DNA of 23,877 nucleotides from a virus: positions 1 to 23,877 of IMG/VR virus record IMGVR_UViG_3300032224_000389. One strand, written 5' to 3'. Position 1 is the stretch's first letter. The number at the start of each line of letters is the position of its first letter. Both the position numbers and the translations under genes were made by a program. Below, in pieces: positions 1 to 8,400 of this stretch. Under the pieces are notes generated by a model that was not told the DNA's origin, ran no database searches, and was given only the letters and a program-made list of their open reading frames with translations.

Positions 1-2
1 TT

Positions 3-293
3 GCTTATTTCTACCAAGATCAGCAAATCGTTTATGAGATTCAATCTGACGGCACATTGGCACAGACTTCTATCGGTAGCCAATTTGACATCACGAATCC
101 GTATGCAGGTTCGACCACTACTGGTTTATCTGCTGCGACGATGTCAAGTTCTGGTACAACAAGCGGCAATAACACACTCCGTGTTATTAATATCGCTCCG
201 TATCCAGATAACAACTGGGGCGATCCTTATGTGATCGTACGTGTTCAAATCTCGCAACAGCAGTTTACTGCTAACGTTGCTGCCATCGCTTAA
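3..293 (+). CDS. Virion structural protein, 3' end (partial; possible capsid decoration/accessory protein)
   Basis: The reading frame is open from the window edge (position 3) to TAA at 291-293, so the start lies upstream. The visible 96 residues include QQIVYEIQSDGT, a Ser/Thr/Gly-rich middle, and a C-terminal half with NIAPYPDNNWGDPYVIV. I recall this PDNxWGD pattern from small proteins encoded just before the major capsid gene in metagenome-assembled phages, but I cannot confirm a named family. It ends 12 bases before the capsid gene, with a GGAGA ribosome site in the gap, so the two are probably co-transcribed. A structural or decoration role is inferred from position and composition only. 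A TTG at 57 is in frame but is not needed as a start. Confidence 0.6.
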   Translation, partial: AYFYQDQQIVYEIQSDGTLAQTSIGSQFDITNPYAGSTTTGLSAATMSSSGTTSGNNTLRVINIAPYPDNNWGDPYVIVRVQISQQQFTANVAAIA

Positions 294-305
294 GGAGACT
301 AGAAC

Positions 306-1220
306 ATGGCTGCTCCAATGAGAAGTACGGATTTCCGTTCAATTGTAGAACCGATCCTAAATGAAGCTTTTGATGGTGTATATGACCAACGTGCAGACGA
401 ATGGTCCACTGTATTCCGTGAACAAGCTGGTATTCCACGCAACTACCATGAAGAACCTGTATTGTATGGTTTCGGTGCCGCTCCTCAGTTACCTGATGGC
501 TCACCTGTAACCTATCAACAAGGTGGTGTTCTATTCTTACAACGCTACGTTTACCAAGTATTCGGTTTGGCGTTCGCTTTGACCAAAGTTTTGGTTGAAG
601 ACGGCGACCACATCCGTATTGGTCAAGTGTATGCGAAGCACTTAGCTCAATCTTTGGTGGAAACCAAAGAATTGTTATGCGCTAACGTATTGAATCGTGC
701 ATTTAACTCTTCATACGCTGGTGGCGATGGTGTTCAATTGAACTCCTCTGCTCACCCAATCGTTAGCGGCACTGCAAGCAACTTGCTTACTACTGCAGCT
801 AACTTGTCACAAACTTCACTTGAGCAGATGCTCATTCAGGTTCGTCAAGCTGTTGACAACAACGGCAAGAAGATCCGCTTACAACCATTGAAATTGGTTG
901 TTGCTCCTGGAAACGTATTCCAAGCTGAAGTGTTGTTGAAGTCTGTATTGCGTACTGGTACTGCAAACAACGACATTAACCCAATCAAATCAATTGGTCT
1001 AATGCCTGAAGGTGCATCAGTAATCTCTCGTTTGACTTCTGCGACTAACTGGTGGGTACAGACAGATGCTCCAGAAGGTATGAAACTCTTGATGCGTCGT
1101 GCGCTTGAGAAAACCATGGAAGGCGATTTCGAAACCGACTCCATGCGTTACAAAGCAACCGAGCGTTATCAGGTGGGTTGGACTGACTGGCGTTCCATGT
1201 ACGGAACTCCTGGAGTTTAA
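306..1220 (+). CDS. Major capsid protein
   Basis: A 304-aa protein preceded by AAGGAGA at good spacing. The sequence has the composition and layout of an HK97-fold or Mu gpT-like major head subunit: an N-terminal helical arm (FRSIVEPILNEAFDGVYDQ), a central segment rich in YVYQVFGLAFALTKVLVEDGDH, and a C-terminal half with PLKLVVAPGN, a phrase typical of capsid A-domain strands, then NWWVQTDAPEGMKLLMRRALE. No prohead protease or scaffold is visible in the window. A strong hairpin terminator directly follows, which separates this highly expressed gene from the next ones. The call rests on remembered family patterns and position among virion genes; the exact capsid subfamily is uncertain. Confidence 0.85.
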   Translation: MAAPMRSTDFRSIVEPILNEAFDGVYDQRADEWSTVFREQAGIPRNYHEEPVLYGFGAAPQLPDGSPVTYQQGGVLFLQRYVYQVFGLAFALTKVLVEDGDHIRIGQVYAKHLAQSLVETKELLCANVLNRAFNSSYAGGDGVQLNSSAHPIVSGTASNLLTTAANLSQTSLEQMLIQVRQAVDNNGKKIRLQPLKLVVAPGNVFQAEVLLKSVLRTGTANNDINPIKSIGLMPEGASVISRLTSATNWWVQTDAPEGMKLLMRRALEKTMEGDFETDSMRYKATERYQVGWTDWRSMYGTPGV

Positions 1221-1229
1221 TGTAGCAAA

Positions 1230-1266
1230 TGGGAATCAGATAAAAAGTCTGATTCCCAATTTTCAA
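1230..1266 (+). terminator. Rho-independent terminator after the capsid gene
   Basis: Positions 1230-1240 (TGGGAATCAGA) and 1248-1258 (TCTGATTCCCA) form a perfect 11-bp stem around the 7-base loop TAAAAAG. It is followed by a short T run (1260-1263) and an AT-rich tail. It lies 10 bases after the capsid stop codon. It probably sets the relative amount of capsid transcript versus downstream genes. Confidence 0.85.
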
Positions 1267-1298
1267 TTTAATTTGTCAAGCTTTTCAAGGAGAAGACA

Positions 1299-2276
1299 AT
1301 GCCTCAATATTCAGATGACCTATTCTTAGGTCCAGCACAGACTTACATGGGAATTGGCAATGCAAATGCCAGCGCCACTTTCAAGGGTTATATCTCTGGT
1401 ACAACTCTAACTGTTACTGCAATGCTTTCTGGCGATTCTTTGCTCGTCGGTCAATACATTGATAGTGCAACTGCTGTAACCAATGGCACTTACATCACTG
1501 CTTTCGTTAGTGGTTCTGGTGGCACTGGTACTTATACAATCAACAATTCACAAACTGTTTCTACCAGTCCTGGTGTTACAATGTATGCTAACGGCAATGC
1601 GCTGCTAGGTGATCCTGCTCCAATGTCTTTAGGTGTTGGTCCTTTGGGTCGTATTTTTGTTTGGGATACAATTCCTCAAGCTTCTGGCGCTGCTGTAATC
1701 GCTGCAAGTCAAACTCCTGCAGCTGCAGGTAATTTGACTTTAACCGCTGGTGCAGGTGTTACTTCTGTTGTTACTAATAACGGCACAGTGTTACAACTTG
1801 ATGTTCCTCGTGGTGTTAGCATCTCTCAAATAACTGCGGGTGCTGCTGTTGTGTTCACTGTTAATGGTTACGACTATTATGGTCAGCCAATGACTGAAAC
1901 AATCACCAGCTCTCCTGCGAATACTGTTGCTGGTAAAAAAGCATTCTACCAGATCAGTTCTATCGCTGTTGCAGGTGCGACAACTACTGCCGTAACTGCG
2001 GGCACGACTGATGTTCTCGGATGCCCAGTGCGCTTCATCAATAAGGGTTATGTTTCTCATGTTGGTTGGGCTAACACTTTAGGTGAAGATGCTGCTGCTG
2101 TTGTTATTGCAGACACCGCAACTGCAACCGCTGCAACTGGCGACGTACGTGGAACAATCGATCCATCAAGTGCTTGTGACGGCATTAACAGACTTGTTGT
2201 TTCAATCTTGCTACCTGCAATCGCTGTTGGTCCAAATGCTACCCGTCAAGGTGCACTTGGCGTAACCCAAGCTTAA
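1299..2276 (+). CDS. Beta-rich virion structural protein with inserted [13 protein letters not shown] module
   Basis: A 325-aa Ala/Thr/Gly-rich protein behind AAGGAGAAGACA. The N-terminus ([13 protein letters not shown]) and the C-terminal two-thirds ([53 protein letters not shown]) look like a conserved phage virion protein seen near capsid genes. Residues about 25-97 differ in character: [14 protein letters not shown], then GTYITAF, then [14 protein letters not shown]. This pattern is a mobile beta module known from many phage and bacterial surface proteins. It is inserted after the first 20 or so residues. A capsid-decorating or head-surface role is inferred from gene order and composition. 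It shares its block with the KxGG gene, which begins 12 bases after its stop. Confidence 0.7.
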   Translation: MPQYSDDLFLGPAQTYMGIGNANASATFKGYISGTTLTVTAMLSGDSLLVGQYIDSATAVTNGTYITAFVSGSGGTGTYTINNSQTVSTSPGVTMYANGNALLGDPAPMSLGVGPLGRIFVWDTIPQASGAAVIAASQTPAAAGNLTLTAGAGVTSVVTNNGTVLQLDVPRGVSISQITAGAAVVFTVNGYDYYGQPMTETITSSPANTVAGKKAFYQISSIAVAGATTTAVTAGTTDVLGCPVRFINKGYVSHVGWANTLGEDAAAVVIADTATATAATGDVRGTIDPSSACDGINRLVVSILLPAIAVGPNATRQGALGVTQA

Positions 2277-2288
2277 TAGGAGAGCAAA

Positions 2289-3143
2289 ATGGGACAATTT
2301 AAACCAATGCCAAAAATGGAAACAACTGAGCCATCTGTTGAGTTAAAACTCAAAAAAGGTGGTAAAGTTAAAAAGATGATGGATGGCGGTTCACCGATGG
2401 CTATGGCAGCTCCAGCTGCTATGGGTCGTCGTATGCCTGCAGTTCGTCAAGCTGTTATGCCACGTGGTGTTTCTCCTTTAGCTCGTGCTGGTATGCCAAT
2501 GCGTAAAAGCGGTGGTCATATTGGAAACGAAAAAGCTGAACTCCGTCGTGTTAAAGCTGAAATGGCTGAAGATCGTCGTGAAGAGCGCAATGAGCACGAA
2601 GAAATTGGTCGTGTAAAAGGCGAACTAAAGCGTCACGAAGGAATGAAAGCTAGCAAAGCTCATAAAGGTCTCAAAAAAGGCGGCATGGCTCCAAAAGCTG
2701 GTCCAAATGTAGTTGGTGGATTAGAAGGTGGATTAGAAGCTACTCGTATTGACAGAAAGAAAACCACTGGCAATATTGAACTTTCTAAATACAAAAGAGG
2801 TGGTGCAATCGCTGCAAAAGGTATGGCTATTGCTAAGAAGTATATGACCACAACCAACACTGGCAATCCAATGCCAACTGTTAAAGGTAAGACTGGTAAG
2901 GTTTCTAATACTTCTGCTGGTGGTCGTCCTGCTGGATTCAAAAAAGGCGGTTCTATCGCTGCTAAAGGAATGGCCATTGCTCGTAAGTACGAAACTAAAA
3001 TCAACGATGCATCCAATGTTAAACCTGTAAAAGGTGGCACTGGTGGTATTGAAGGTTCGAAGTTTAAATCTGGTGGTCACGTTGCTATGACTTGCAAGAG
3101 TACTGGTGGCTTTACCGCTATGAAGAAAATGCAGAAGTGCTAA
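2289..3143 (+). CDS. Lys/Gly/Met-rich KxGG-repeat basic protein, function unknown
   Basis: A 284-aa, strongly basic protein with a TAGGAGA ribosome site. Short motifs recur: KKGG (22-25), KSGG (73-76), KKGG (129-132), KRGG (169-172), KKGG (218-221) and KSGG (260-263). Two longer copies, GGAIAAKGMAIAKKY (about 171-185) and GGSIAAKGMAIARKY (about 220-234), are 49 residues apart. Residues 81-118 are dense in alternating Glu, Lys and Arg and would form a charged helix or coiled coil. The C-terminus, TGGFTAMKKMQKC, ends in cysteine. No catalytic domain is apparent. Position between virion genes and the basic composition suggest a virion or DNA-associated protein, but this is inference. A hairpin terminator follows its stop codon. 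Confidence 0.7.
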   Translation: MGQFKPMPKMETTEPSVELKLKKGGKVKKMMDGGSPMAMAAPAAMGRRMPAVRQAVMPRGVSPLARAGMPMRKSGGHIGNEKAELRRVKAEMAEDRREERNEHEEIGRVKGELKRHEGMKASKAHKGLKKGGMAPKAGPNVVGGLEGGLEATRIDRKKTTGNIELSKYKRGGAIAAKGMAIAKKYMTTTNTGNPMPTVKGKTGKVSNTSAGGRPAGFKKGGSIAAKGMAIARKYETKINDASNVKPVKGGTGGIEGSKFKSGGHVAMTCKSTGGFTAMKKMQKC

Positions 3144-3147
3144 ATTG

Positions 3148-3173
3148 ATTGGCGAGGGTAACACCTCGCCAAT
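3148..3173 (+). terminator. Rho-independent terminator-like hairpin
   Basis: Positions 3148-3157 (ATTGGCGAGG) and 3164-3173 (CCTCGCCAAT) are perfect reverse complements around the loop GTAACA. The stem is GC-rich in its core. The downstream tail (ATTATTAATT) is AT-rich but lacks a clean T run, so termination may be partial. It starts 5 bases after the stop of the KxGG gene. Confidence 0.75.
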
Positions 3174-3191
3174 TATTAATTCGGAGATTTT

Positions 3192-3473
3192 ATGAGTACA
3201 TTAACTAATGTATTTGCAGTTCATTTAAATGCGACTGGCACTGCTTATTCTGGCGCAACTAATGTAGGTGGTTATCAAGTGAAGCCAGGAGGCACAGCTG
3301 GTTCCATTTTATTCCGTGATGGTGGTGCTTCAGGAACTTTAATTATGGAGCTAGACATAACAACTAACACTGCAATTATAGCAACCTTGCTTCCAGGAAA
3401 TGGTATCCGTTTTACAACTGATATTCACGTAACACTTCCAACAAGTGCAGCTATAACGATTTTTTGTGGCTAA
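3192..3473 (+). CDS. Small beta-rich virion-associated protein
   Basis: A 93-aa protein with a CGGAGATTTT ribosome site. It begins MSTLTNVFAVHLNATGTAY and contains a core of hydrophobic strands (GSILFRDGGASGTLIMELD, GNGIRFTTDIHVTLP, AAITIFCG). I recall close relatives of this compact beta protein in many cyanophage and aquatic phage genomes, where it sits among virion genes with no assigned role. It lies between a terminator and the basic multi-module gene, whose start is 2 bases after its stop. A small structural or appendage protein is the simplest reading; function is not known. Confidence 0.65.
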   Translation: MSTLTNVFAVHLNATGTAYSGATNVGGYQVKPGGTAGSILFRDGGASGTLIMELDITTNTAIIATLLPGNGIRFTTDIHVTLPTSAAITIFCG

Positions 3474-3475
3474 TC

Positions 3476-4012
3476 ATGCCATTGATCAAAAGCAAATCCA
3501 AGGAAGCGTTTGGTAAGAATGTCGCTGCTGAATTAAGGGCTGGAAAGCCTCAAAAACAAGCAGTGGCAATTGCTTACGCAACTAAACGTGCTGCTCCTAA
3601 AAAAGATGGCGGTGGATTGTACGCAAACATCCACGCTAAGCAAGAACGAATTGCACATGGCTCTGGCGAGCGTATGCGTAAAGTCGGTAGCAAAGGTGCG
3701 CCAACTAAACAAGCGTTTATCGACGCTGCAAAAACCGCTAAGAAGTCTGGCGGTGGAGTATCATTAAGTGTCGGTAGAGGAGAAAAACTTTCTACCGAAC
3801 AAGGTGCAGGGCTAACTGCCAAAGGCAGAGAAAAAGCGAACAGAGCGACGGGAAGTCACTTACAAGCGCCAGCCCCAAACCCAAAAACTAAAAAAGACGA
3901 AGGTCGTAAAAAGTCATTCTGCGCTAGAATGAGCGGTGTTGTTAAGAAATCAACAGGAGATGCACCAAGAGCTAAAGCATCTCTGAAACGATGGAACTGC
4001 CCAGGATGGTGA
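3476..4012 (+). CDS. Basic multi-module phage protein (DUF6321-like C-terminus)
   Basis: The start at ATG 3476 is preferred over TTG 3464 because MPLIKSKSKEAFGKNV is the usual beginning of this family and the ATG falls 2 bases after the upstream stop. The 178-aa product is highly basic and looks like three joined short modules: residues 1-40 (FGKNVAAELRAGKPQKQAVAIA), residues 46-92 (GLYANIHAKQERIAHGSGERM, GAPTKQAFIDAAKTAKK), and residues 93-178 (VGRGEKLSTEQGAGLTAKGRE, RKKSFCARMSGV, ending LKRWNCPGW). The last two resemble DUF-class domains found in phages; I would name DUF6321 for the final one, from memory. Two conserved cysteines (149 and 175) stand in otherwise Lys-rich sequence. Nucleic-acid contact is plausible but unproven. 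Confidence 0.7.
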   Translation: MPLIKSKSKEAFGKNVAAELRAGKPQKQAVAIAYATKRAAPKKDGGGLYANIHAKQERIAHGSGERMRKVGSKGAPTKQAFIDAAKTAKKSGGGVSLSVGRGEKLSTEQGAGLTAKGREKANRATGSHLQAPAPNPKTKKDEGRKKSFCARMSGVVKKSTGDAPRAKASLKRWNCPGW

Positions 4013-4013
4013 A

Positions 4014-5072
4014 ATGAGTACTAGCGGAACAGTCGGTCAAACAGTCGTTACAGTTCAGAATCTAATTGATTCTGGAGCAAGACGTGCAGGCAAACTCGCT
4101 GAGGAATTAACCAACGAGCAAGTCGCTGCGTCTAAACAATCTTTATACTATGTTCTTTCAAACTTGGTAAATATCGGTATTCAATACTGGTGCATTAACA
4201 AAGTTATCGTCGGTTTGATTCCTGATAAACAGTTTTATTACTTGCCTGTTGGCACTGTTGATGTGCTTAATGCCAATTACCGCACTGTCACTCCTGTAAC
4301 TACAGGTGCTTATAGTTCTTCTGGTAACACTGCGAATGCATTTAACGGCACTGGCGATGCAACTTGTTTGCTAACGACAAATACAGGCTACATTGGCATT
4401 AACAATGGCTCTGGAAACGCTGTATACATTGCTACTGTTGGTATTTTACCAGCTGTTAGTGGCTCTGTAACAATGGAAATTCAAGCTTCTTCAGACGGAT
4501 CTACATGGACAACCATCGTAGCTCCTGGTCCAACAACTTGGGTCGCTGGTGAGTGGATTTACTACGATATGCCGACTTCAGACACTCAGCCATTTTGGCG
4601 AGTTAAACAATCTGCTGGCGTGAATATGGGTTTCCGTCAGGTCGTTTTTGGAACAATGCCGTTGGCAATTAATATGGCTCGTATGAATCGTGATGATTAT
4701 TCAAGCCTGCCGAATAGAAATTTTCAGGCTTTGCGCCCATTACAGTATTGGTTTAACAGAACAATTCCGCAACCAAACATGGAATTGTGGCCAGTTCCTA
4801 ACTCCATCCAACCTCAACTCGAACTTTGGGTAAGTCGTCAAGTTCAAGATGTTGGTGAACTTAGTGGAGAAATTGAAATACCACAACGCTGGTATTTGGC
4901 AATTCAAAATATGCTTGCGCATCAAATGGCAATGGAACTTCCTGGAGTCGAAGCAGGTCGTATTACCTATTGTGAACAGCAAGCAGAAAAGTATTGGTTC
5001 CAAGCAGAGCAAGAAGAACGAGATCGCTCCCCGATCTACTATGCTCCAAACATTAGTTATTACACGAGGTAA
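4014..5072 (+). CDS. Head-tail adaptor-like protein (P22 gp4-like) with inserted beta-sandwich domain
   Basis: A 352-aa protein. Residues 1-95 begin with VTVQNLIDSGARRAGKLAEELTNEQ and a helical stretch followed by strands, and residues 218-352 resume with PLQYWFNRTI, MELWPVPN, a long C-terminal helix around IPQRWYLAIQNMLAHQMAMELP and CEQQAEKYWFQAEQEERDRSP. This split helix-strand-helix arrangement fits podophage tail accessory or adaptor proteins such as P22 gp4. Residues about 95-217 form an extra Thr/Ser/Gly-rich beta domain (SVTMEIQASSDGSTWTTI, WIYYDMP, PFWRVKQ), which looks like a discoidin or galactose-binding sandwich. The start is 1 base after the previous stop. The role as connector is inferred from layout and remembered family features. 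Confidence 0.65.
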   Translation: MSTSGTVGQTVVTVQNLIDSGARRAGKLAEELTNEQVAASKQSLYYVLSNLVNIGIQYWCINKVIVGLIPDKQFYYLPVGTVDVLNANYRTVTPVTTGAYSSSGNTANAFNGTGDATCLLTTNTGYIGINNGSGNAVYIATVGILPAVSGSVTMEIQASSDGSTWTTIVAPGPTTWVAGEWIYYDMPTSDTQPFWRVKQSAGVNMGFRQVVFGTMPLAINMARMNRDDYSSLPNRNFQALRPLQYWFNRTIPQPNMELWPVPNSIQPQLELWVSRQVQDVGELSGEIEIPQRWYLAIQNMLAHQMAMELPGVEAGRITYCEQQAEKYWFQAEQEERDRSPIYYAPNISYYTR

Positions 5073-5074
5073 GA

Positions 5075-5446
5075 ATGCCAGTTTGGTTAGATACTCTCGG
5101 GAATACTGTTTTATCGATTGCCATCTGCGACAGATGCAAGATGAAACGTGCTTATTCCGATATTCGACCAGACGGAAACATTCCAGGAATCCGAGTTTGT
5201 GGCAATGGTTGTTCTGATAACTTTGACCCTTATCGTTTACCTGCTCGGCAATCTGAAAGAATTAGTATTCGTTTTCCTCGCCCAGACGCTAATGTCGCTG
5301 AGCAGCATGATGCAATTACTACCGATCCGAATATTGCGAATGAACCAACACCATTCGACCTCACTGGGACTCCTGGTGAATGGGGTATTGCTCCTGAAAC
5401 TTCCGAAGATGATATCGACGGAAATCTCGATAATCTTAGCCCTTAA
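5075..5446 (+). CDS. Small four-cysteine (zinc-ribbon-like) phage protein
   Basis: A 123-aa protein starting 2 bases after the adaptor stop codon. Cys18-x2-Cys21 (CDRCKMKRAY) and Cys42-x3-Cys46 (VCGNGCSD) could form a zinc-binding knuckle pair. After it comes DPYRLPARQSERISIRFPRP, which I recall as a conserved phrase in phage proteins next to adaptor genes. The C-terminal third is acidic and probably disordered (EDDIDGNLDNLSP). It sits between the connector gene and the large fibre gene, so a virion assembly or minor structural role is likely; nothing in the sequence shows an enzymatic activity. Confidence 0.65.
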   Translation: MPVWLDTLGNTVLSIAICDRCKMKRAYSDIRPDGNIPGIRVCGNGCSDNFDPYRLPARQSERISIRFPRPDANVAEQHDAITTDPNIANEPTPFDLTGTPGEWGIAPETSEDDIDGNLDNLSP

Positions 5447-5457
5447 AAGAAATTAAC

Positions 5458-8400
5458 ATGGCAAATATTCGAATTTCACAGCTTCCAACAGCACCAGATC
5501 CAATTAGCGGTGCTGAGCTGGTTCCGATTGTTCAAAATGGACAGACTGTGCAAACGACTGTTAGTGCAATTACTAACAGCCCAAGTCAGACTCAAACCTT
5601 TTTAACGATCACTCAAGAATCAACACTGCCGAATTCACGTTTCATCGGTGGTGGTCTTGGCATTGGCACTTCCGATGCTGGTGCACAGGGATTGTTTAGC
5701 CTGTTCTTGAATGGTACTTCTGCAAGCCTCGAAAACGCTGCTACAGGCATTATCGTTAAGTCGGCAGTGAATACGGTAGTTAATCGCTCGATCGCAGTCG
5801 GTACAGCTGGTTTAAGCGTTGCAAATGGCGACGGTATTAATGGAAACCCTACACTTTCACTAACTAATCTTGCTTTGTCAATTGCTACGTTAACTGGCAA
5901 TGGCATGGTTAGTTTGGTTGGTGGTTCATATTTCCAGAATGTCACGCTGACAGGATCTACAAACCAGATCAGTATTGCAAATCCGAACGGAGGAAGCAAT
6001 CCAACCTTTAGCATTGCGGATAACCCAACGATTCCTGGGGTCGCTGGTATGGTTGTGCCTTCTGGCACGACTGGTCAAAGAGCAGCTGTTCCGACCAATG
6101 GTCAAATGCGTTACAACACAACTAATTCTCGTTTCGAGTTTTATGAAGGTGGTTCTTGGGCTACGATCGGTACAGGTGACGGAACAGTTACGGAAGTATT
6201 CAATGTCGTAAACCAAACTTCTGTAATCAATGGAACAACGACCCCGACTGTTGGTTTAGCTAATAATCCTGTTCTTCCAGGATTGTCAGCTGTCACACTT
6301 CCTAAAGGTGCAACATCTGACCGTACTGGTTCACCAACTAGTGGTATGATTCGCTACAACACCCAATCTAATGTTTTTGAAGGTTATACAGATGTTGGTT
6401 GGAGTCAGTTTTCAACTGCTGGTGGTGTTACAAGTTTTAATGGTGGAACAACAGGTTTAACTCCGAATATTGCGACCACTGGTGCTATTACATTAGGTGG
6501 AATTTTAGTTGTTTCAAATGGTGGTACTGGAGCTGCAACGCTAACAGGTTATGTGAAAGGTAATGGCACTGCAGCCATGACTGCCAGTGCAACAATCCCT
6601 ACGACTGACCTTAGCGGAACTATCTCAAATGCGCAATTGGCAAATAGCTCTGTTACTTACAACGGAGTTACAGTCGCTTTAGGTGCTAGTGGGACGATTA
6701 CAGCTAGTACAACAAGCACTTTGACGATCGGCACTGGTCTTTTAGGTGGAAGTTTCAATGGATCTTCTCCTGTAACGATCACCATCGATAGCACTGTCGT
6801 AACGCTAACTGGCACGCAGACTTTAACGAATAAAACGATCAGCGGTTCAAACAATACTTTAACGAACATTGGTAATAGTTCATTAACAAATAGCTCGATC
6901 ACGATTAACGGATCAAGCGTGAGTTTGGGTGGAAGTATTACTGTTACCGCCACAGCTACAAATGCTTTGACCATAGGCACGGGCTTGACAGGAACGAGCT
7001 ATAACGGGTCTTCTCCTGTCACAATTGCTATTGATAGCACTGTTGCTACTTTAACAGGTTCGCAGACTTTGACGAACAAATCAATGTCTGGCTCTTCAAA
7101 TACATTTACGAATATCCCCAATTCTGCGCTTACCAACAGTTCATTGACGATAGGTTCCACTGCTATAAGTCTTGGTGGAACTTCAACTACGCTCGCTGGG
7201 TTGGTTTCTGTAACACTTACGCAAGATCCTGTTGCTGACTTACAAGCTGCTACAAAACAATACGTTGACAATTTAGTTTCGACAGGTTTGGCTTTTCACG
7301 CACCTGTTCAAGCAGCAACAACTCAGAGTTTAGCTGCACAGACAGGTGGAACTGTAACTTACAACGCTCCTGGACCAGAAGGTGTCGGTGCAACAATAAC
7401 GCTTTCTGTCCCTTTATTGATATTAGACGGATACACACTTTTAAACACAAACCGCATTTTAGTTAAAAACGAAGTCAATCAAGCATATAATGGTATTTAT
7501 ACTTGGGCGACTGGCGGAACAGTTTTAACTCGTTCTACTGACACGAATACGTATGGTTCAGGAGTTAATCAACTTAGTCAGAATGATTATTTCTTTGTCC
7601 AAAACGGCACAGTTAATAAGGGTTCGTCTTTCGTTGTTACGACTGTTGGTGTAATTAACTTTACGACCACTCCGATTACTTTTGCTGAGTTTAGCAATTC
7701 ACAAGTTTATTCTGCGGGAACAGGTTTAACCCTAACAGGTACTACTTTTAGCATCACTAACACTGGTGTTACGAATGGTTCTTACGGAACTGCGTCTTCT
7801 GTTCCGACTATTGCGGTAAATGCGCAAGGTCAAATTACTAGCGCAAGTAACACTTCGATAGCAATCAATGCAAACCAAGTTACTTCGGGTATTTTGGCTA
7901 CAACAGTCGGTGGTACTGGACTTTCATCATTCACTTCTGGGGGTGCTTTATATGCTACTTCTACATCCGCTCTTACTTCTGGGACTTTGCCTATTACCGC
8001 TGGTGGTACTGGAATTACTGCCTTTGGGACAGGTGTTCAGACCGCTCTGGGGCAAAATGTAACAGGCTCTGGTGGAATTGTTCTTTCAACAAGTCCAACT
8101 TTAGTTACACCAGCACTCGGAACACCAAGTTCCGTCGTGCTCACGAATGCTACAGGGCTACCACTAACTACTGGTGTAACAGGCACTTTACCAATTGCTA
8201 ATGGTGGTACTGGTCAAACTACAGCTTCCGCTGCATTTAATGCACTTTCACCGATTACCACTGCTGGTGATTTGATCATTGGTAATGGAGTAAATAGCGC
8301 AACTCGTCTAGGCATTGGTGCGAATGGTTACTTGCTCACTTCTAACGGCACGACTGCAGTTTGGACAGCTGCTCCTGCCACTGGTGTTACTTCGATCACT

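Noticed and set aside
1267-1298. Promoter between the capsid terminator and the next gene (TTGTCA near 1274)
   Set aside because: No matching -10 element at proper spacing was found before the ribosome site; the same is true at 3174-3191 and 12730-12750. A phage-specific promoter could still exist.
3464-3475. TTG 3464 as start of the basic multi-module protein
   Set aside because: It overlaps the previous gene and adds only MWLI; the family opening MPLIKSKSK starts at ATG 3476.
5613-6068. Long open frame on the - strand inside the large fibre gene (and similar ones at 2660-3040, 6657-6980, 6999-7271, 22478-22873)
   Set aside because: They lie wholly opposite strongly coding, recognisable + strand genes with biased composition, which creates antisense open frames. 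No ribosome sites, domains or gene order support them.
6643-7194. CRISPR-like or non-coding repeat array
   Set aside because: The repeats are 246 bases long, directly adjacent without spacers and in frame within a protein gene.
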